Part shown: positions 36,026 through 45,620 of the stretch, one piece after another
How the letters are laid out: each line of letters begins with the position of its first letter
Position numbering within the stretch: position 1 is the stretch's first letter
Origin: Hoeflea algicola
GTDB lineage: Bacteria > Pseudomonadota > Alphaproteobacteria > Rhizobiales > Rhizobiaceae
Length of the DNA: 64,000 nt
Assembly: GCF_026619415.1 (NCBI RefSeq)
Contig: NZ_JAOVZR010000001.1
Coordinates: forward strand, 3,208,501 to 3,272,500
Reading direction: 5' to 3'
Program-made: the position numbers and the translations under genes
The notes under the pieces: generated by a model
Database searches by the model: none
The model's input: only the letters and a program-made list of their open reading frames with translations
Told to the model about the DNA's origin: nothing

Positions 36026-37632
36026 GTGTGCTCTCGATTTCCGATCTGAAGGTCGATATTCACGGCTCTACCGTGCTGCACGACATCGATCTGACGCTCG
36101 ATCCCGGCCAGATCCTCGGTGTTGTCGGCGAATCCGGTTCCGGCAAATCAATGACGGCGCTGTCGGTGATGCAGCTTCTTCCGCGCGGCAGCCACTGGTC
36201 GGGCGCCATCAACGTCGCCGGCAACGATCTGGCGGCGATGGACGAGCGGGCGCTGTGCCAGATGCGCGGCCGCGATGTCGGCATGATCTTCCAGGAGCCG
36301 ATGACCGCGCTCAACCCGGTCCGCACCATCGGTGACCAGGTCGCAGAAACCGTGCGGATCCATACCGGCGCCAGCCGCCGCGGGGCCTTGGTGATTGCCC
36401 GTGAAATGCTCAACCGCGTCGGCTTGCCCGAAGACCGGTTTCCACTCGACCGGTTTCCGCATGATCTCTCTGGTGGCCAGCGCCAGCGGGTGGTGATCGC
36501 CCAGGCGATTGCGCTGAGGCCCAAGCTGCTGATTGCCGACGAGCCGACCACGGCACTGGACGTGACCACCCAGGCCCAGATCCTCGACCTGCTCAAACAA
36601 CTGGTGCGGGAAGAGGATATGGGCCTGATGCTGATCACCCACGATCTGGCAGTGGTGGCGGGTCTGGCCGATAGCATCGCCATTCTCAGGGAAGGCGCGG
36701 TGGTCGAGGCCGGGCCGACCGGCGAGGTCTTCCGTGCCATGCGCCATCCCTACACAAGAGCGCTGTTTTCGGCCTCAGCGCATGTGCCCGATCGTGGCCG
36801 CAAGCCGGAGCCCTCCGCCACGCCGGTGCTGTCGGTCAAGCAGGTGGTGCGCGACTATGAACAGCCGCGCCGCAACCTGTTCGTTCGCCAGCCGCCGTTT
36901 CGCGCCGTCGATCATGTCGGCTTCGAGATTTCGCATGGCGAAAATGTTGGATTGGTTGGCGAATCGGGCTGTGGAAAATCGACGCTGGCCCGCGCCATCC
37001 TGGCGCTGGATCCGCTGCAGGATGGCGAGATCCGCCTCAATGGCCATGCGTTTTCAAGTGCCGGCGAAGGCCCGCATCCCGAACTGCGGGCGCGGATGCA
37101 GGTGGTGTTTCAGGATCCCTATGATTCCTTCAACCCGCGTCACCGAGTCCGACGGCTTGTTACGGAGCCGTTCCATCTCGTCAAATCGCCGCCACAAGGC
37201 GCCGAGCTGGAGCGCCGGATCGACCGGGCGCTGACCGAGGTGGGTCTCAAATCATCGGACGCTGACAAATATATCCATGAATTTTCCGGCGGCCAGCGCC
37301 AGCGTATTGCCATCGCCAGGGCGCTGATCATCGAGCCGGCGTTGATCGTGCTGGACGAGGCCGTCTCTGCGCTTGATGTGTCAATTCGGGCGCAGATCCT
37401 CGATCTGCTGGCGGCATTGTCGGATCGGCTTGACCTGTCCTACCTGTTCATCTCGCATGATCTGTCGGTCGTGCGCGCCATTACCGATCGGGTGCTGGTG
37501 ATGAAGGATGGTCGGATTGTCGAGCAGGGCGAGACCGAAACCGTCTTTCGCAATCCGCAGCATCCCTATACACAAAAACTGGTGGCCTCGACGCCATCGC
37601 TGCAGGCCGCGCTGGCGGCGCGCGCAAGCTGA
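36022..37632 (+). CDS. Fused Dpp/Opp-type ABC ATPase (two NBDs)
   Basis: 536-residue protein with two complete nucleotide-binding domains in tandem, equivalent to DppD fused to DppF. First domain: Walker A GESGSGKS, signature LSGGQRQRVVIAQA, Walker B LLIADEPTTALD. Second domain (from about residue 280): Walker A GESGCGKST, signature FSGGQRQRIAIARA, Walker B LIVLDEAVSALD, where Ala replaces the usual Pro-Thr pair after Glu. Start ATG 36022 overlaps the permease stop; the longer open frame to 35674 is shadow sequence. Such fusions are frequent in Rhizobiales. Confidence 0.93.
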   Translation: MSVLSISDLKVDIHGSTVLHDIDLTLDPGQILGVVGESGSGKSMTALSVMQLLPRGSHWSGAINVAGNDLAAMDERALCQMRGRDVGMIFQEPMTALNPVRTIGDQVAETVRIHTGASRRGALVIAREMLNRVGLPEDRFPLDRFPHDLSGGQRQRVVIAQAIALRPKLLIADEPTTALDVTTQAQILDLLKQLVREEDMGLMLITHDLAVVAGLADSIAILREGAVVEAGPTGEVFRAMRHPYTRALFSASAHVPDRGRKPEPSATPVLSVKQVVRDYEQPRRNLFVRQPPFRAVDHVGFEISHGENVGLVGESGCGKSTLARAILALDPLQDGEIRLNGHAFSSAGEGPHPELRARMQVVFQDPYDSFNPRHRVRRLVTEPFHLVKSPPQGAELERRIDRALTEVGLKSSDADKYIHEFSGGQRQRIAIARALIIEPALIVLDEAVSALDVSIRAQILDLLAALSDRLDLSYLFISHDLSVVRAITDRVLVMKDGRIVEQGETETVFRNPQHPYTQKLVASTPSLQAALAARAS

Positions 37633-37670
37633 AAACCACGGGCAAGTGAGAATTGAAGAAGGATTTCGCC

Positions 37671-39137
37671 ATGAGCGACAAATTGGACGCCGGCTTTGAC
37701 ACCAGCCAATGCCTGATTGGCGGCCGCTGGATTGGCGCCAGCGGTGGCAAGACCCTGACTGTCGAAGACCCATCGACCGGTCTGGAGATCGGCCGCATCG
37801 CCCGTGGCGGCCGTAGCGAGATCGATGCCGCGGTGACCGCCGCCCAGGCAGCGCTTGTCGGCGAATGGGGACGCATGACCGCTGCCGAACACGGCCGGTT
37901 GCTCGCCAAGATCGGCCGCGCCGTGGAAGAAAACATCGAGTGGCTGGCCAAGCTCGAGGCCCACGATGTCGGCAAGCCGTTGAGCCAGGCCCGTGCCGAC
38001 GCCAAGGCACTGGCGCGCTATCTCGAATTCTATGGCGGCGCCGCCGACAAGCTGCACGGCGAAACCATCCCCTATCTCAATGATTACACGGTATTTACCC
38101 TGCGCGAGCCGCATGGCGTGACCGGACACATCATTCCCTGGAACTACCCGATGCAGATCCTCGGGCGTTCGGTCGGCGCGGCCTTGACCATGGGCAACGC
38201 CGCGGTTTTGAAGCCGGCTGAAGAAGCATCACTGACTGCACTTGCCTTTGCCCGCATCGCCGCTGATTGCGGATTGCCCGATGGCGCGCTCAATGTCGTT
38301 CCCGGCCTTGGTGAAGAAGCCGGCGCCGCGCTCTGCGCCCATCCCGGCGTCAACCATATTTCCTTTACCGGTTCGCTCGAGACCGGCCGCAAGATCCAGC
38401 AGGCCGCTGCCTATAACGTGATCCCGGTGACGCTGGAACTGGGTGGAAAATCACCACAGATCGTTTTTGCTGACGCCGATCTCGACCGGGCCTTGCCGTT
38501 CCTGGTCAATGCCGGCATTCAGAATGCCGGGCAGACCTGCTCGGCCTCCTCGCGTATCCTGGTCGAAGCCTCGATCCACAAGGATGTGGTTCGGCTGATG
38601 AGCGAACGCTACAAGGAGCTCACGGTTGGCGCGGCGATCGAGGACAAGTCTGTTGGCCCGCTGATCTCGGAGAAGCAGAAGAACATCGTTCAGGGCTTTC
38701 TGGCCGAGGCCGACGAGGACGGCCTGGCGCCGGTGGCCGAGGGCCAGATGCCGAAATCGGCGCCGATGGGCGGCCATTACGTGCGCCCGACGCTGTATGG
38801 TGACGTCGATCCGAGCCACGCCCTGGCGCGTGACGAGATCTTCGGCCCGGTTCAGGTGATCATCCCGTTCCGCGACGAGGAAGAGGCTGTTGCTATCGCC
38901 AATGGCACCGATTACGGCCTCGTCGCCGGGGTCTGGACCCGCGATGGCGGACGCCAGATGCGGCTGGCCCGGTCAATTCGCTCCGGCCAGGTGTTCGTCA
39001 ATAATTACGGCGCCGGCGGCGGCGTCGAATTGCCTTTTGGCGGCGTCGGCAAGTCCGGTCACGGTCGCGAGAAGGGTTTCGAGGCGCTGTATGGATTTTC
39101 AGTGCTGAAGACCGTCGCCGTCTGGCATGGCCAATAA
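37671..39137 (+). CDS. Aldehyde dehydrogenase family protein
   Basis: 488-residue NAD(P)-dependent aldehyde dehydrogenase. Cofactor-proximal IIPWNYPMQILGRSVGAALTMGNAAVLKPAEEAS, glycine motif SFTGSLETGRKI, catalytic Glu in VTLELGGKSPQIVF and catalytic Cys in NAGQTCSASSRILV are all present. ATG 37671 (AAGGA seven bases upstream) is better than the in-frame TTG at 37653. Fits oxidation of an aldehyde released from the imported substrate; closest types are betaine/aminobutyraldehyde-like ALDHs, but specificity is not readable. 38 bp after the ABC ATPase, same operon. Confidence 0.9.
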   Translation: MSDKLDAGFDTSQCLIGGRWIGASGGKTLTVEDPSTGLEIGRIARGGRSEIDAAVTAAQAALVGEWGRMTAAEHGRLLAKIGRAVEENIEWLAKLEAHDVGKPLSQARADAKALARYLEFYGGAADKLHGETIPYLNDYTVFTLREPHGVTGHIIPWNYPMQILGRSVGAALTMGNAAVLKPAEEASLTALAFARIAADCGLPDGALNVVPGLGEEAGAALCAHPGVNHISFTGSLETGRKIQQAAAYNVIPVTLELGGKSPQIVFADADLDRALPFLVNAGIQNAGQTCSASSRILVEASIHKDVVRLMSERYKELTVGAAIEDKSVGPLISEKQKNIVQGFLAEADEDGLAPVAEGQMPKSAPMGGHYVRPTLYGDVDPSHALARDEIFGPVQVIIPFRDEEEAVAIANGTDYGLVAGVWTRDGGRQMRLARSIRSGQVFVNNYGAGGGVELPFGGVGKSGHGREKGFEALYGFSVLKTVAVWHGQ

Positions 39138-39156
39138 AACAATTTGGGAGAATTCG

Positions 39157-39903
39157 ATGAGACTTGAAGGCAAGACCGCGCTGGTGACCGGCGGCGCATC
39201 CGGGTTCGGCGCGGGCATTACCCGCAAATTCATCAGTGAAGGCGCGCGCGTCGCCATCGCCGATATCAATCCCGACGCGGCTGCTCAACTCGCCTCCGAC
39301 CTCGGCGACAATGCCTTTGCCGTCACCGTTGACGTATCCCGCAATGACAGCGTTGCGGCGATGGCAAAGACCGTTCTTGATCGTTTCGGCGGCCTCGATA
39401 TCCTGGTCAACAATGCCGGCATCACCCATCTGCCCGCTGCCATGGAAGACATCACCGAGGATGACTTCGACCGCGTGTTGGCTGTCAATGTAAAGTCGGT
39501 ATACCTTACCGCACGTCACTTTGTTCCGGCCATGAAACAAAAGGGGGCGGGCGCCATTCTCAACGTCGCCTCCACCGCCGGCGTCAGCCCGCGGCCGCGG
39601 CTAAGCTGGTACAACAGCTCCAAGGGCTGGATGATTACCGCCACCAAGTCGATGGCCGTCGAACTCGCGCCCTCGGGCGTCAGGGTCAATGCCATCAACC
39701 CGGTGGCCGGCGAGACGCCGTTGCTCAAATCATTCATGGGCGAGGACACCCCCGAGATCCGCGCCAAGTTCCTCTCGACCATTCCGCTGGGCCGGTTTTC
39801 GACGCCCGAGGACATGGGCAACGCTGCCTGTTTCCTCTGCTCAGACGAGGCCGCGATGATAACCGGGGTTGCCATGGAGGTTGATGGCGGCCGTTGCGTC
39901 TAG
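39157..39903 (+). CDS. SDR family oxidoreductase (FabG-like)
   Basis: 248-residue classical short-chain dehydrogenase. Cofactor loop TGGASGFGAGI, NNAG motif in ILVNNAGITH, catalytic Ser in NVASTAGVS and YxxxK as YNSSK. The C-terminal AMEVDGGRCV is typical. ATG 39157 follows GGGAG and is preferred to an in-frame upstream ATG at 39127 inside the ALDH gene's end. Last gene of the deacylase-ABC-ALDH-SDR operon; presumably an alcohol or keto group oxidoreductase of the same pathway. Confidence 0.9.
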   Translation: MRLEGKTALVTGGASGFGAGITRKFISEGARVAIADINPDAAAQLASDLGDNAFAVTVDVSRNDSVAAMAKTVLDRFGGLDILVNNAGITHLPAAMEDITEDDFDRVLAVNVKSVYLTARHFVPAMKQKGAGAILNVASTAGVSPRPRLSWYNSSKGWMITATKSMAVELAPSGVRVNAINPVAGETPLLKSFMGEDTPEIRAKFLSTIPLGRFSTPEDMGNAACFLCSDEAAMITGVAMEVDGGRCV

Positions 39904-39974
39904 CCGACTGCGGGTGAATCGCTTGCTATGCGCCACCTGACAAGCTAGCACGGGCCAACCCTGGAGATCAGACC

Positions 39975-41267
39975 ATGCGCCTAGGCGGACGCCTGCAAGC
40001 AGCCATTGAAGTCCTGTCGGAGATCGACACCCGGCACCGACCGGTCCCTGAGGCCCTCAAGGATTGGGGACTGTCGCACCGGTTTGCCGGTTCCGGTGAC
40101 CGCGGGGCGATCTCCAACCTGGTCCACGACGCGCTTCGCATGAAGCTTTCGCATGGTTTCATCATGGATGGCGACCAGCCTGCTGATCTCGCCATCGCCA
40201 CCCTGCTGCGGCAATGGGACCTCACCCCGGAAGCGCTCGCCGCAAGTCTTGATGGTGACCGTTTCGCGCCCGAAATTCCGAGTGTGGAGCATCTCGACGC
40301 CTGCCTGGCGCGGGATCTTTCGGCGGCGCCTGCGCATGTGCAGGCCGATATTCCTGAATGGCTGGCAGCCTCGTTCGAGAACGCCTTTGGCGAAGACTGG
40401 ATCGCCGAGGCGCAGGCGCTGACCGCCCGTCCACCGCTCGATCTGAGGGCCAACACCCTGTGCACGAGCCGCGAACAGGTGCTTGAAGCCTTTGCCGATC
40501 AGGGCGCGATCCCGACCCGTCTGGCACCTCATGGCGTGCGCATTGAATCCGGCAAAGGACCCGAACGCCAGATCGCTGCCACCAGCGAAGTCAGCTTTGC
40601 CCGCGGATGGTTCGAAATTCAGGACGAGGGCTCGCAACTGGCGGCCGCGCTGGTGGGCGCGGAACCCGGCGAAGATATTCTTGATTACTGCGCAGGCGGT
40701 GGCGGCAAGTCGTTGGCCTTTGCCGCGGCCATGCAGAACCAGGGGCAGATCAACGCCTATGATGCCGACCGCCGCCGGCTGGCGCCGATTGTCGAGCGCA
40801 TGCGCCGCGCCGGTGCAGAGATCATCCAGATCCGGGAACGTCCGTCAAACCTGGCCGGGCTCGAGTTGCAGATGGACCGGGTGCTGATTGACGCGCCCTG
40901 CACAGGAACCGGCACCTGGCGCCGTCGTCCCGATGCCAAGTGGCGGATTTCCGACAAGAACATCGCTGATCGCATGGCCGATCAGGACAAGGTGCTTGAT
41001 GCCGCCGCCGTTTATGTGCGTCCCGGCGGAGAACTGGCCTATGTCACCTGCTCGCTGTTACCTGAGGAAAACACCGATCGGGTCAAGGCGTTCTTGCAGC
41101 GTCATCCCGAATTTGAAACCATCAGCCTCAAGCAGCGTTGGGGCAGCGTGGCGGCGGATCCCGATGCGCCGGTTCCCTATGCGGACCAGAATCTGGGGCT
41201 GTTGCTGTCGCCACGGCGTACCGGCACAGACGGATTTTATTTCGCCGGCTTCAGACGCAAGATCTGA
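39975..41267 (+). CDS. RsmB/NOP family RNA (cytosine-C5) methyltransferase
   Basis: 430-residue SAM-dependent RNA m5C methyltransferase. SAM motif I DYCAGGGGKSLAFA, motif IV DAPCTGTGTWRRRPDAKWR with the product-release Cys, and motif VI YVTCSLLPEENTDRV with the catalytic Cys. The N-terminal 130 residues form an RsmB-like helical extension. rRNA is the probable target, but the position is not predictable. ATG 39975 follows GGAG. Separate from the preceding SDR by 71 bp. Confidence 0.9.
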   Translation: MRLGGRLQAAIEVLSEIDTRHRPVPEALKDWGLSHRFAGSGDRGAISNLVHDALRMKLSHGFIMDGDQPADLAIATLLRQWDLTPEALAASLDGDRFAPEIPSVEHLDACLARDLSAAPAHVQADIPEWLAASFENAFGEDWIAEAQALTARPPLDLRANTLCTSREQVLEAFADQGAIPTRLAPHGVRIESGKGPERQIAATSEVSFARGWFEIQDEGSQLAAALVGAEPGEDILDYCAGGGGKSLAFAAAMQNQGQINAYDADRRRLAPIVERMRRAGAEIIQIRERPSNLAGLELQMDRVLIDAPCTGTGTWRRRPDAKWRISDKNIADRMADQDKVLDAAAVYVRPGGELAYVTCSLLPEENTDRVKAFLQRHPEFETISLKQRWGSVAADPDAPVPYADQNLGLLLSPRRTGTDGFYFAGFRRKI

Positions 41268-41337
41268 CAGCCTTCAGGGGTGGTGAGGTCTGCGCAGCGC
41301 ACTAGATGATGGATCTTGACCGACAAAAGGTGGAATT

Positions 41338-41802
41338 ATGACCAAATCGCATGCGCTGACGCTGATCCTGTTTGTCGTCCTGACCGTCGCCGCCGGTAGC
41401 CTGGTCGGATATTCATCAATTCCGGGCCCTTGGTACCAAGACCTGCAAAAGCCGGCCTTCAATCCGCCGAACTGGATCTTTGGACCCGTCTGGACCGCAC
41501 TCTACGTACTCATTGGCATCGCCGGTGCGCGGGTCTATATCCGCGAACGCGGCAATTGGCTGCCCAAAATCTGGTTCCTGCAGATGGCGCTGAACCTCGT
41601 CTGGTCACCGATTTTCTTTACGTTGCACAGGCCGGATCTGGCGCTGGCGGTACTGGTTGCCATGCTGCTGGCGATCCTGACCTTTATCGCAATGGCCTGG
41701 TCCCGCGACCGTCCTTCAGCACTGCTGTTTCTGCCCTATGCGGCTTGGGTAAGCTTCGCCGGCCTGCTCAACGGCGCAATCTGGTGGCTAAACCCGCTCT
41801 AA
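41338..41802 (+). CDS. tspO: TspO/MBR family protein
   Basis: 154-residue membrane protein with five hydrophobic helices, of the TspO (peripheral benzodiazepine receptor) family; binds tetrapyrroles and in some alphaproteobacteria modulates photosynthesis or stress genes. Family motifs: PGPWYQDLQKPAFNPPNWIFGPVWTALYVLIGIAG and a Trp-rich C-terminus (WVSFAGLLNGAIWWLNP). ATG 41338 follows AGGTGG. Monocistronic or loosely linked to the downstream thioesterase (76 bp). Confidence 0.93.
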   Translation: MTKSHALTLILFVVLTVAAGSLVGYSSIPGPWYQDLQKPAFNPPNWIFGPVWTALYVLIGIAGARVYIRERGNWLPKIWFLQMALNLVWSPIFFTLHRPDLALAVLVAMLLAILTFIAMAWSRDRPSALLFLPYAAWVSFAGLLNGAIWWLNPL

Positions 41803-41878
41803 GCTGGTCATCATCGAAAATTCGCTTGCCGTTTGACCGCCTGCTTGGCACCTTCGCACCTGCGAAAGGAATTGCCGC

Positions 41879-42328
41879 ATGAATGAGAGGCCAGACGAGA
41901 ATTTCCGCCAACGCGTGACCGACAGCTTTGCCCGTCAGAACGCCATGCGCACCATCGGCGCAGCGCTGACCAGCGTTGAATATGGCGTTGTCGAGATCGA
42001 AATGCCGTTTCGCGACGACCTGACCCAGCAACATGGCTTTCTTCATGCTGGCATTCTGTCGGCTGCGCTCGATTCGGCCTGCGGCTACGCGGCACTTTCG
42101 GTGATGCCCGAGGAAGCCGCGGTTCTGACCATCGAATTCAAGATCAACCTCATGTCGCCGGGCAGGGGCGAGCGCTTTCTGTTTCGCGGCGAGGTCACCA
42201 AGCCGGGCAGCACCATCATTGTCAGCGACGGACGCGCCTATGCCATCGGCGACGGACCGGCCAAGCTGATAGCCTCGATGACCGGCACCATGATGGTGGT
42301 GCGTGGACGTGAGGGAATTGCTGGATGA
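41879..42328 (+). CDS. PaaI family (hotdog) thioesterase
   Basis: 149-residue hotdog-fold protein. The acyl-CoA thioesterase block QQHGFLHAGILSAALDSACGYAA carries the HG and D positions used by PaaI-like enzymes. Predicted to hydrolyse acyl- or phenylacyl-CoA in the cytoplasm. ATG 41879 with AAAGGA site. Overlaps the next gene by four bases (ATGA at 42325), so the two are translationally coupled. Confidence 0.87.
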   Translation: MNERPDENFRQRVTDSFARQNAMRTIGAALTSVEYGVVEIEMPFRDDLTQQHGFLHAGILSAALDSACGYAALSVMPEEAAVLTIEFKINLMSPGRGERFLFRGEVTKPGSTIIVSDGRAYAIGDGPAKLIASMTGTMMVVRGREGIAG

Positions 42329-42957
42329 AGGGCGAAATCAAGCAGGTCGGAGACCGCCGCATTCTCTATGTGATGGCGGCCGCGCCCGAATATGGCCCGC
42401 ATCTCAAGGCCCGTTTTCAACCGCTTTTGACCGGCGTTGGCCCGGTCGAGGCGGCAATGAGAGTGGCTGCACGTCTGGCGGGTCTTGCCGGCGAGCCGGT
42501 CGACGGGCTGATCTGCCTGGGCTCCGCCGGTTCCCGCACGCTCGAGCAGACCGCGATCTACCAGGCTTCCTCGGTGAGCTACCGCGACATGGATGCAAGC
42601 CCGCTCGGCTTTGAGAAGGGTCGCACCCCGTTTCTGGATCTGCCCGCCACGCTCGCCCTGCCGGTGCTTGCACAGGAGATCCCCACAGCGCGGCTATCGA
42701 CCGGGGCCAACATCGTGTCCGGCGCAGGCTACGACCTGATTGATGCCGACATGGTTGACATGGAAACTTTTGCGGTGCTGCGGGCGGCAAGCCTGTTTGA
42801 TATCCCCGTCATCGGCCTGCGCGGCATATCCGATGGAAAGGCAGACCTCACACATGTCGACGACTGGACCGAATATCTGCATGTGATTGACGAAAAACTG
42901 GCGCAAGCGGTGGATCGCATAGAGCAGGCGATTGCATCCGGCGCGGCTTTGGCTTAA
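42325..42957 (+). CDS. 5'-methylthioadenosine/S-adenosylhomocysteine nucleosidase-like protein
   Basis: 210-residue nucleoside phosphorylase-fold enzyme. LLTGVGPVEAAM, LICLGSAGS, and the purine/ribose block VDMETFAVLRAASLFDIPVIGLRGISDG with catalytic Asp resemble MtnN-type nucleosidases, which cleave adenine from MTA and SAH. Its first residues VMAAAPEYGPHL correspond to the AMxxE segment, slightly atypical, so substrate could differ. Coupled to the thioesterase gene, and 9 bp upstream of guaA. Confidence 0.85.
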   Translation: MKGEIKQVGDRRILYVMAAAPEYGPHLKARFQPLLTGVGPVEAAMRVAARLAGLAGEPVDGLICLGSAGSRTLEQTAIYQASSVSYRDMDASPLGFEKGRTPFLDLPATLALPVLAQEIPTARLSTGANIVSGAGYDLIDADMVDMETFAVLRAASLFDIPVIGLRGISDGKADLTHVDDWTEYLHVIDEKLAQAVDRIEQAIASGAALA

Positions 42958-42966
42958 TCGCTCGCC

Positions 42967-44538
42967 ATGAACGATATCCTCCACACCACCCATCCCGATT
43001 CCATTCTGATTATCGATTTCGGTAGTCAGGTGACGCAGCTCATTGCCCGCCGGGTGCGCGAAGCCGGCGTGTATTGCGAAATCGTCCCGTTCCAGCTCGC
43101 CGATGAAGGCTTTGAGCGGATGCAGCCGAAAGGCGTGATCTTCTCGGGCGGTCCCGATTCTGTCACCCGCGAAGGCTCACCGCGCGCGCCGCAGGCGGTG
43201 TTTGATTCAGGCGTTCCGATCCTTGCCATCTGCTACGGTCAGCAGACCTTGTGCACACAGATCGGCGGCAGCGTCGAAGGCGGTCATCACCGCGAATTCG
43301 GCCGCGCCGACGTCGAGATACTCAAAGCCTCGCCGCTGTTTGAAGGTTTCTGGGAAGTCGGCAAGAAATACCCGGTCTGGATGAGTCATGGCGACCGCGT
43401 CACCCGGCTCCCGGACGGTTTCGAGGTTATCGGCACCTCACCGAACGCGCCGTTTGCCATCTCGGTCAATGAAGACAAGCGTTATTACACCACCATGTTC
43501 CATCCCGAAGTGGTGCACACGCCCGATGGCGCAAAGCTGCTATCCAATTTCGTGCACAAAATCGTTGGCCTGAAAGCCGATTGGTCGATGGCTGCCTACC
43601 GCGCCGAGATGGTTCAGAAGATCCGAGACCAGGTTGGTTCCGGCAAGGTCATCTGCGCATTGTCCGGCGGCGTGGATTCTTCCGTTGCAGCGCTTTTGAT
43701 CCATGAAGCCATCGGCGACCAACTGAGCTGCATCCTGGTCGATCACGGCCTGATGCGGATGAATGAGGCTGCCGATGTCGTTGCCATGTTCCACGAACAC
43801 TACAATCTCAACCTGAAAATGGTGGATGCGTCTGACCGGTTCATTTCGCAGCTTGAGGGCGAAGCCGATCCCGAAACCAAGCGCAAAACCATTGGCCGGC
43901 TGTTCATCGAGGTCTTCGAGGAAGAAGCCAGGAAGATCGGCGGCGCCGATTTCCTTGCTCAAGGCACGCTCTATCCCGACGTCATCGAAAGCGTCTCGTT
44001 CTCCGGCGGTCCTTCGGTGACGATCAAGTCGCACCACAATGTCGGCGGCCTGCCTGAACGCATGAACATGCAACTGGTTGAACCCTTGCGCGAATTGTTC
44101 AAGGACGAGGTCCGGGCACTGGGCCGCGAACTCGGCCTGCCTGACAGCTTTATCGGCCGTCATCCGTTCCCCGGACCGGGCCTGGCAATCCGCTGCCCCG
44201 GCGGCATCTCCCGCGAAAAGCTCGACATCCTGCGCCAGGCCGATGCGATCTATCTCGACGAAATCCGCAAGGCCGGCCTGTATGACACCATCTGGCAGGC
44301 TTTTGCCGTGCTGCTGCCGGTGCAGACCGTTGGCGTGATGGGCGATGGACGGACTTACGAGTTCGTCTGCGCGCTGCGCGCCGTCACCTCGGTTGATGGC
44401 ATGACTGCGGATTTCTTCCCCTACGACATGGATTTCCTCGGCAAGACCGCGACCCGGATCATCAACGAGGTCAAGGGCATCAACCGCGTCGTCTACGATG
44501 TCACCTCCAAGCCGCCCGGCACCATCGAGTGGGAGTAG
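42967..44538 (+). CDS. guaA: GMP synthase (glutamine-hydrolysing)
   Basis: XMP plus glutamine and ATP to GMP. 523 residues: class I glutamine amidotransferase (catalytic Cys in [12 protein letters not shown], His-Glu in FHPEVVHT) at about 15-205, then the ATP pyrophosphatase with PP-loop [13 protein letters not shown] and the C-terminal dimerisation domain ending [18 protein letters not shown] 42967; ribosome site weak, 9 bp after the nucleosidase stop, probably translated by coupling. Confidence 0.97.
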   Translation: MNDILHTTHPDSILIIDFGSQVTQLIARRVREAGVYCEIVPFQLADEGFERMQPKGVIFSGGPDSVTREGSPRAPQAVFDSGVPILAICYGQQTLCTQIGGSVEGGHHREFGRADVEILKASPLFEGFWEVGKKYPVWMSHGDRVTRLPDGFEVIGTSPNAPFAISVNEDKRYYTTMFHPEVVHTPDGAKLLSNFVHKIVGLKADWSMAAYRAEMVQKIRDQVGSGKVICALSGGVDSSVAALLIHEAIGDQLSCILVDHGLMRMNEAADVVAMFHEHYNLNLKMVDASDRFISQLEGEADPETKRKTIGRLFIEVFEEEARKIGGADFLAQGTLYPDVIESVSFSGGPSVTIKSHHNVGGLPERMNMQLVEPLRELFKDEVRALGRELGLPDSFIGRHPFPGPGLAIRCPGGISREKLDILRQADAIYLDEIRKAGLYDTIWQAFAVLLPVQTVGVMGDGRTYEFVCALRAVTSVDGMTADFFPYDMDFLGKTATRIINEVKGINRVVYDVTSKPPGTIEWE

Positions 44539-44566
44539 GTTTTTAGGCGGCTGAAGGCAGGGAAAA

Positions 44567-45610
44567 ATGAAGATACTGATTACTGGCAATCTTGGTTATC
44601 TGGGGCCAGTCGTGGTCCGTCACCTCAGGGAAACCATCAAGGATGCCTATATCGTCGGCTACGACACGGGCTATTTTTCCCACTGCCTGACCACCAGCGA
44701 TCGGCTGGCGGACACAATGTGCGATCAACAGGTGTTTGGAGATTTGCGCGACATAACTAGGGAATTTGTTTCCCAGTTCGATGGCATTGTCCTGCTGGCG
44801 GCGATTTCCAATGACCCGATGGGCGAGAAGTTTGCCGAGGTCACCGATGAAATCAATCACAAGGGCTGCCTCAACGTCATCGAGAAGATTGATGATCTGT
44901 CGTCAAAAACCATCGTGTTTGCCTCAAGCTGTAGCATGTATGGCGCAGGTGGCGATGAGCCAAGGAAAGAGACCGACACGCTGAACCCGCTGACGGCCTA
45001 TGCGCGGTCCAAGGTTGATGTCGAACAGGCACTTGAGAATATGGCGGCCCACAAGCCGGTGATTACCTCGCTGAGGTTTTCGACCGCGTGCGGAATGAGC
45101 GATCGGCTGCGTCTTGATCTGGTTCTCAATGATTTCGTAGCCTCTGCCATGCTCAAGGGCGAGATCGAAGTCTTGAGCGACGGTACGCCCTGGCGGCCAC
45201 TGATTGCGGTCAAGGACATGGCGCGGGCGATAGAATGGGCGTTGCTGAGAAAGGCCGATAATGGCGGCCATTATCTGGCGGTCAACGTCGGATCGGACGA
45301 ATGGACCTATCAGATTAAGCAGCTCGCAAGGGCTGTGGGCGAGATCATTCCGGACGTGAATGTGAAAATCAACAGCGCCGGTCAGCCCGACAAGCGATCC
45401 TACAAGGTTGATTTCACATCCTACAAGAAGCATGCCCCACATCACCAGCCGCAGTGCTCACTGGAGGATACGGTCAAGGAATTGGTCGATGGGATTGCTC
45501 AAATCTCCGGTATTCCGCAAAATTTTCGTGATTCGGGATATGTGCGATTGTCGGTGCTGAACGATCTGATCGAGAAAAAGCTTCTGAATTCCAAATTATA
45601 CTGGAATTGA
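44567..45610 (+). CDS. NAD-dependent sugar-nucleotide epimerase/dehydratase
   Basis: 347-residue extended SDR. Rossmann loop ITGNLGYLGPVVV; catalytic Ser in FASSCSMYGAG and Tyr-Lys in AYARSKVD. Likely converts a nucleotide sugar for surface polysaccharide, but no partner glycosyltransferase or other sugar gene is nearby. It sits alone between guaA and an ArsC-like gene (28 bp and 10 bp gaps, same strand). Codon use differs from its neighbours: several AGG Arg codons and an ATA Ile codon (for example DITREFV), suggesting insertion by transfer. ATG 44567 has GGCAGGGA. Confidence 0.85.
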   Translation: MKILITGNLGYLGPVVVRHLRETIKDAYIVGYDTGYFSHCLTTSDRLADTMCDQQVFGDLRDITREFVSQFDGIVLLAAISNDPMGEKFAEVTDEINHKGCLNVIEKIDDLSSKTIVFASSCSMYGAGGDEPRKETDTLNPLTAYARSKVDVEQALENMAAHKPVITSLRFSTACGMSDRLRLDLVLNDFVASAMLKGEIEVLSDGTPWRPLIAVKDMARAIEWALLRKADNGGHYLAVNVGSDEWTYQIKQLARAVGEIIPDVNVKINSAGQPDKRSYKVDFTSYKKHAPHHQPQCSLEDTVKELVDGIAQISGIPQNFRDSGYVRLSVLNDLIEKKLLNSKLYWN

Positions 45611-45620
45611 AAGGTTAGGC

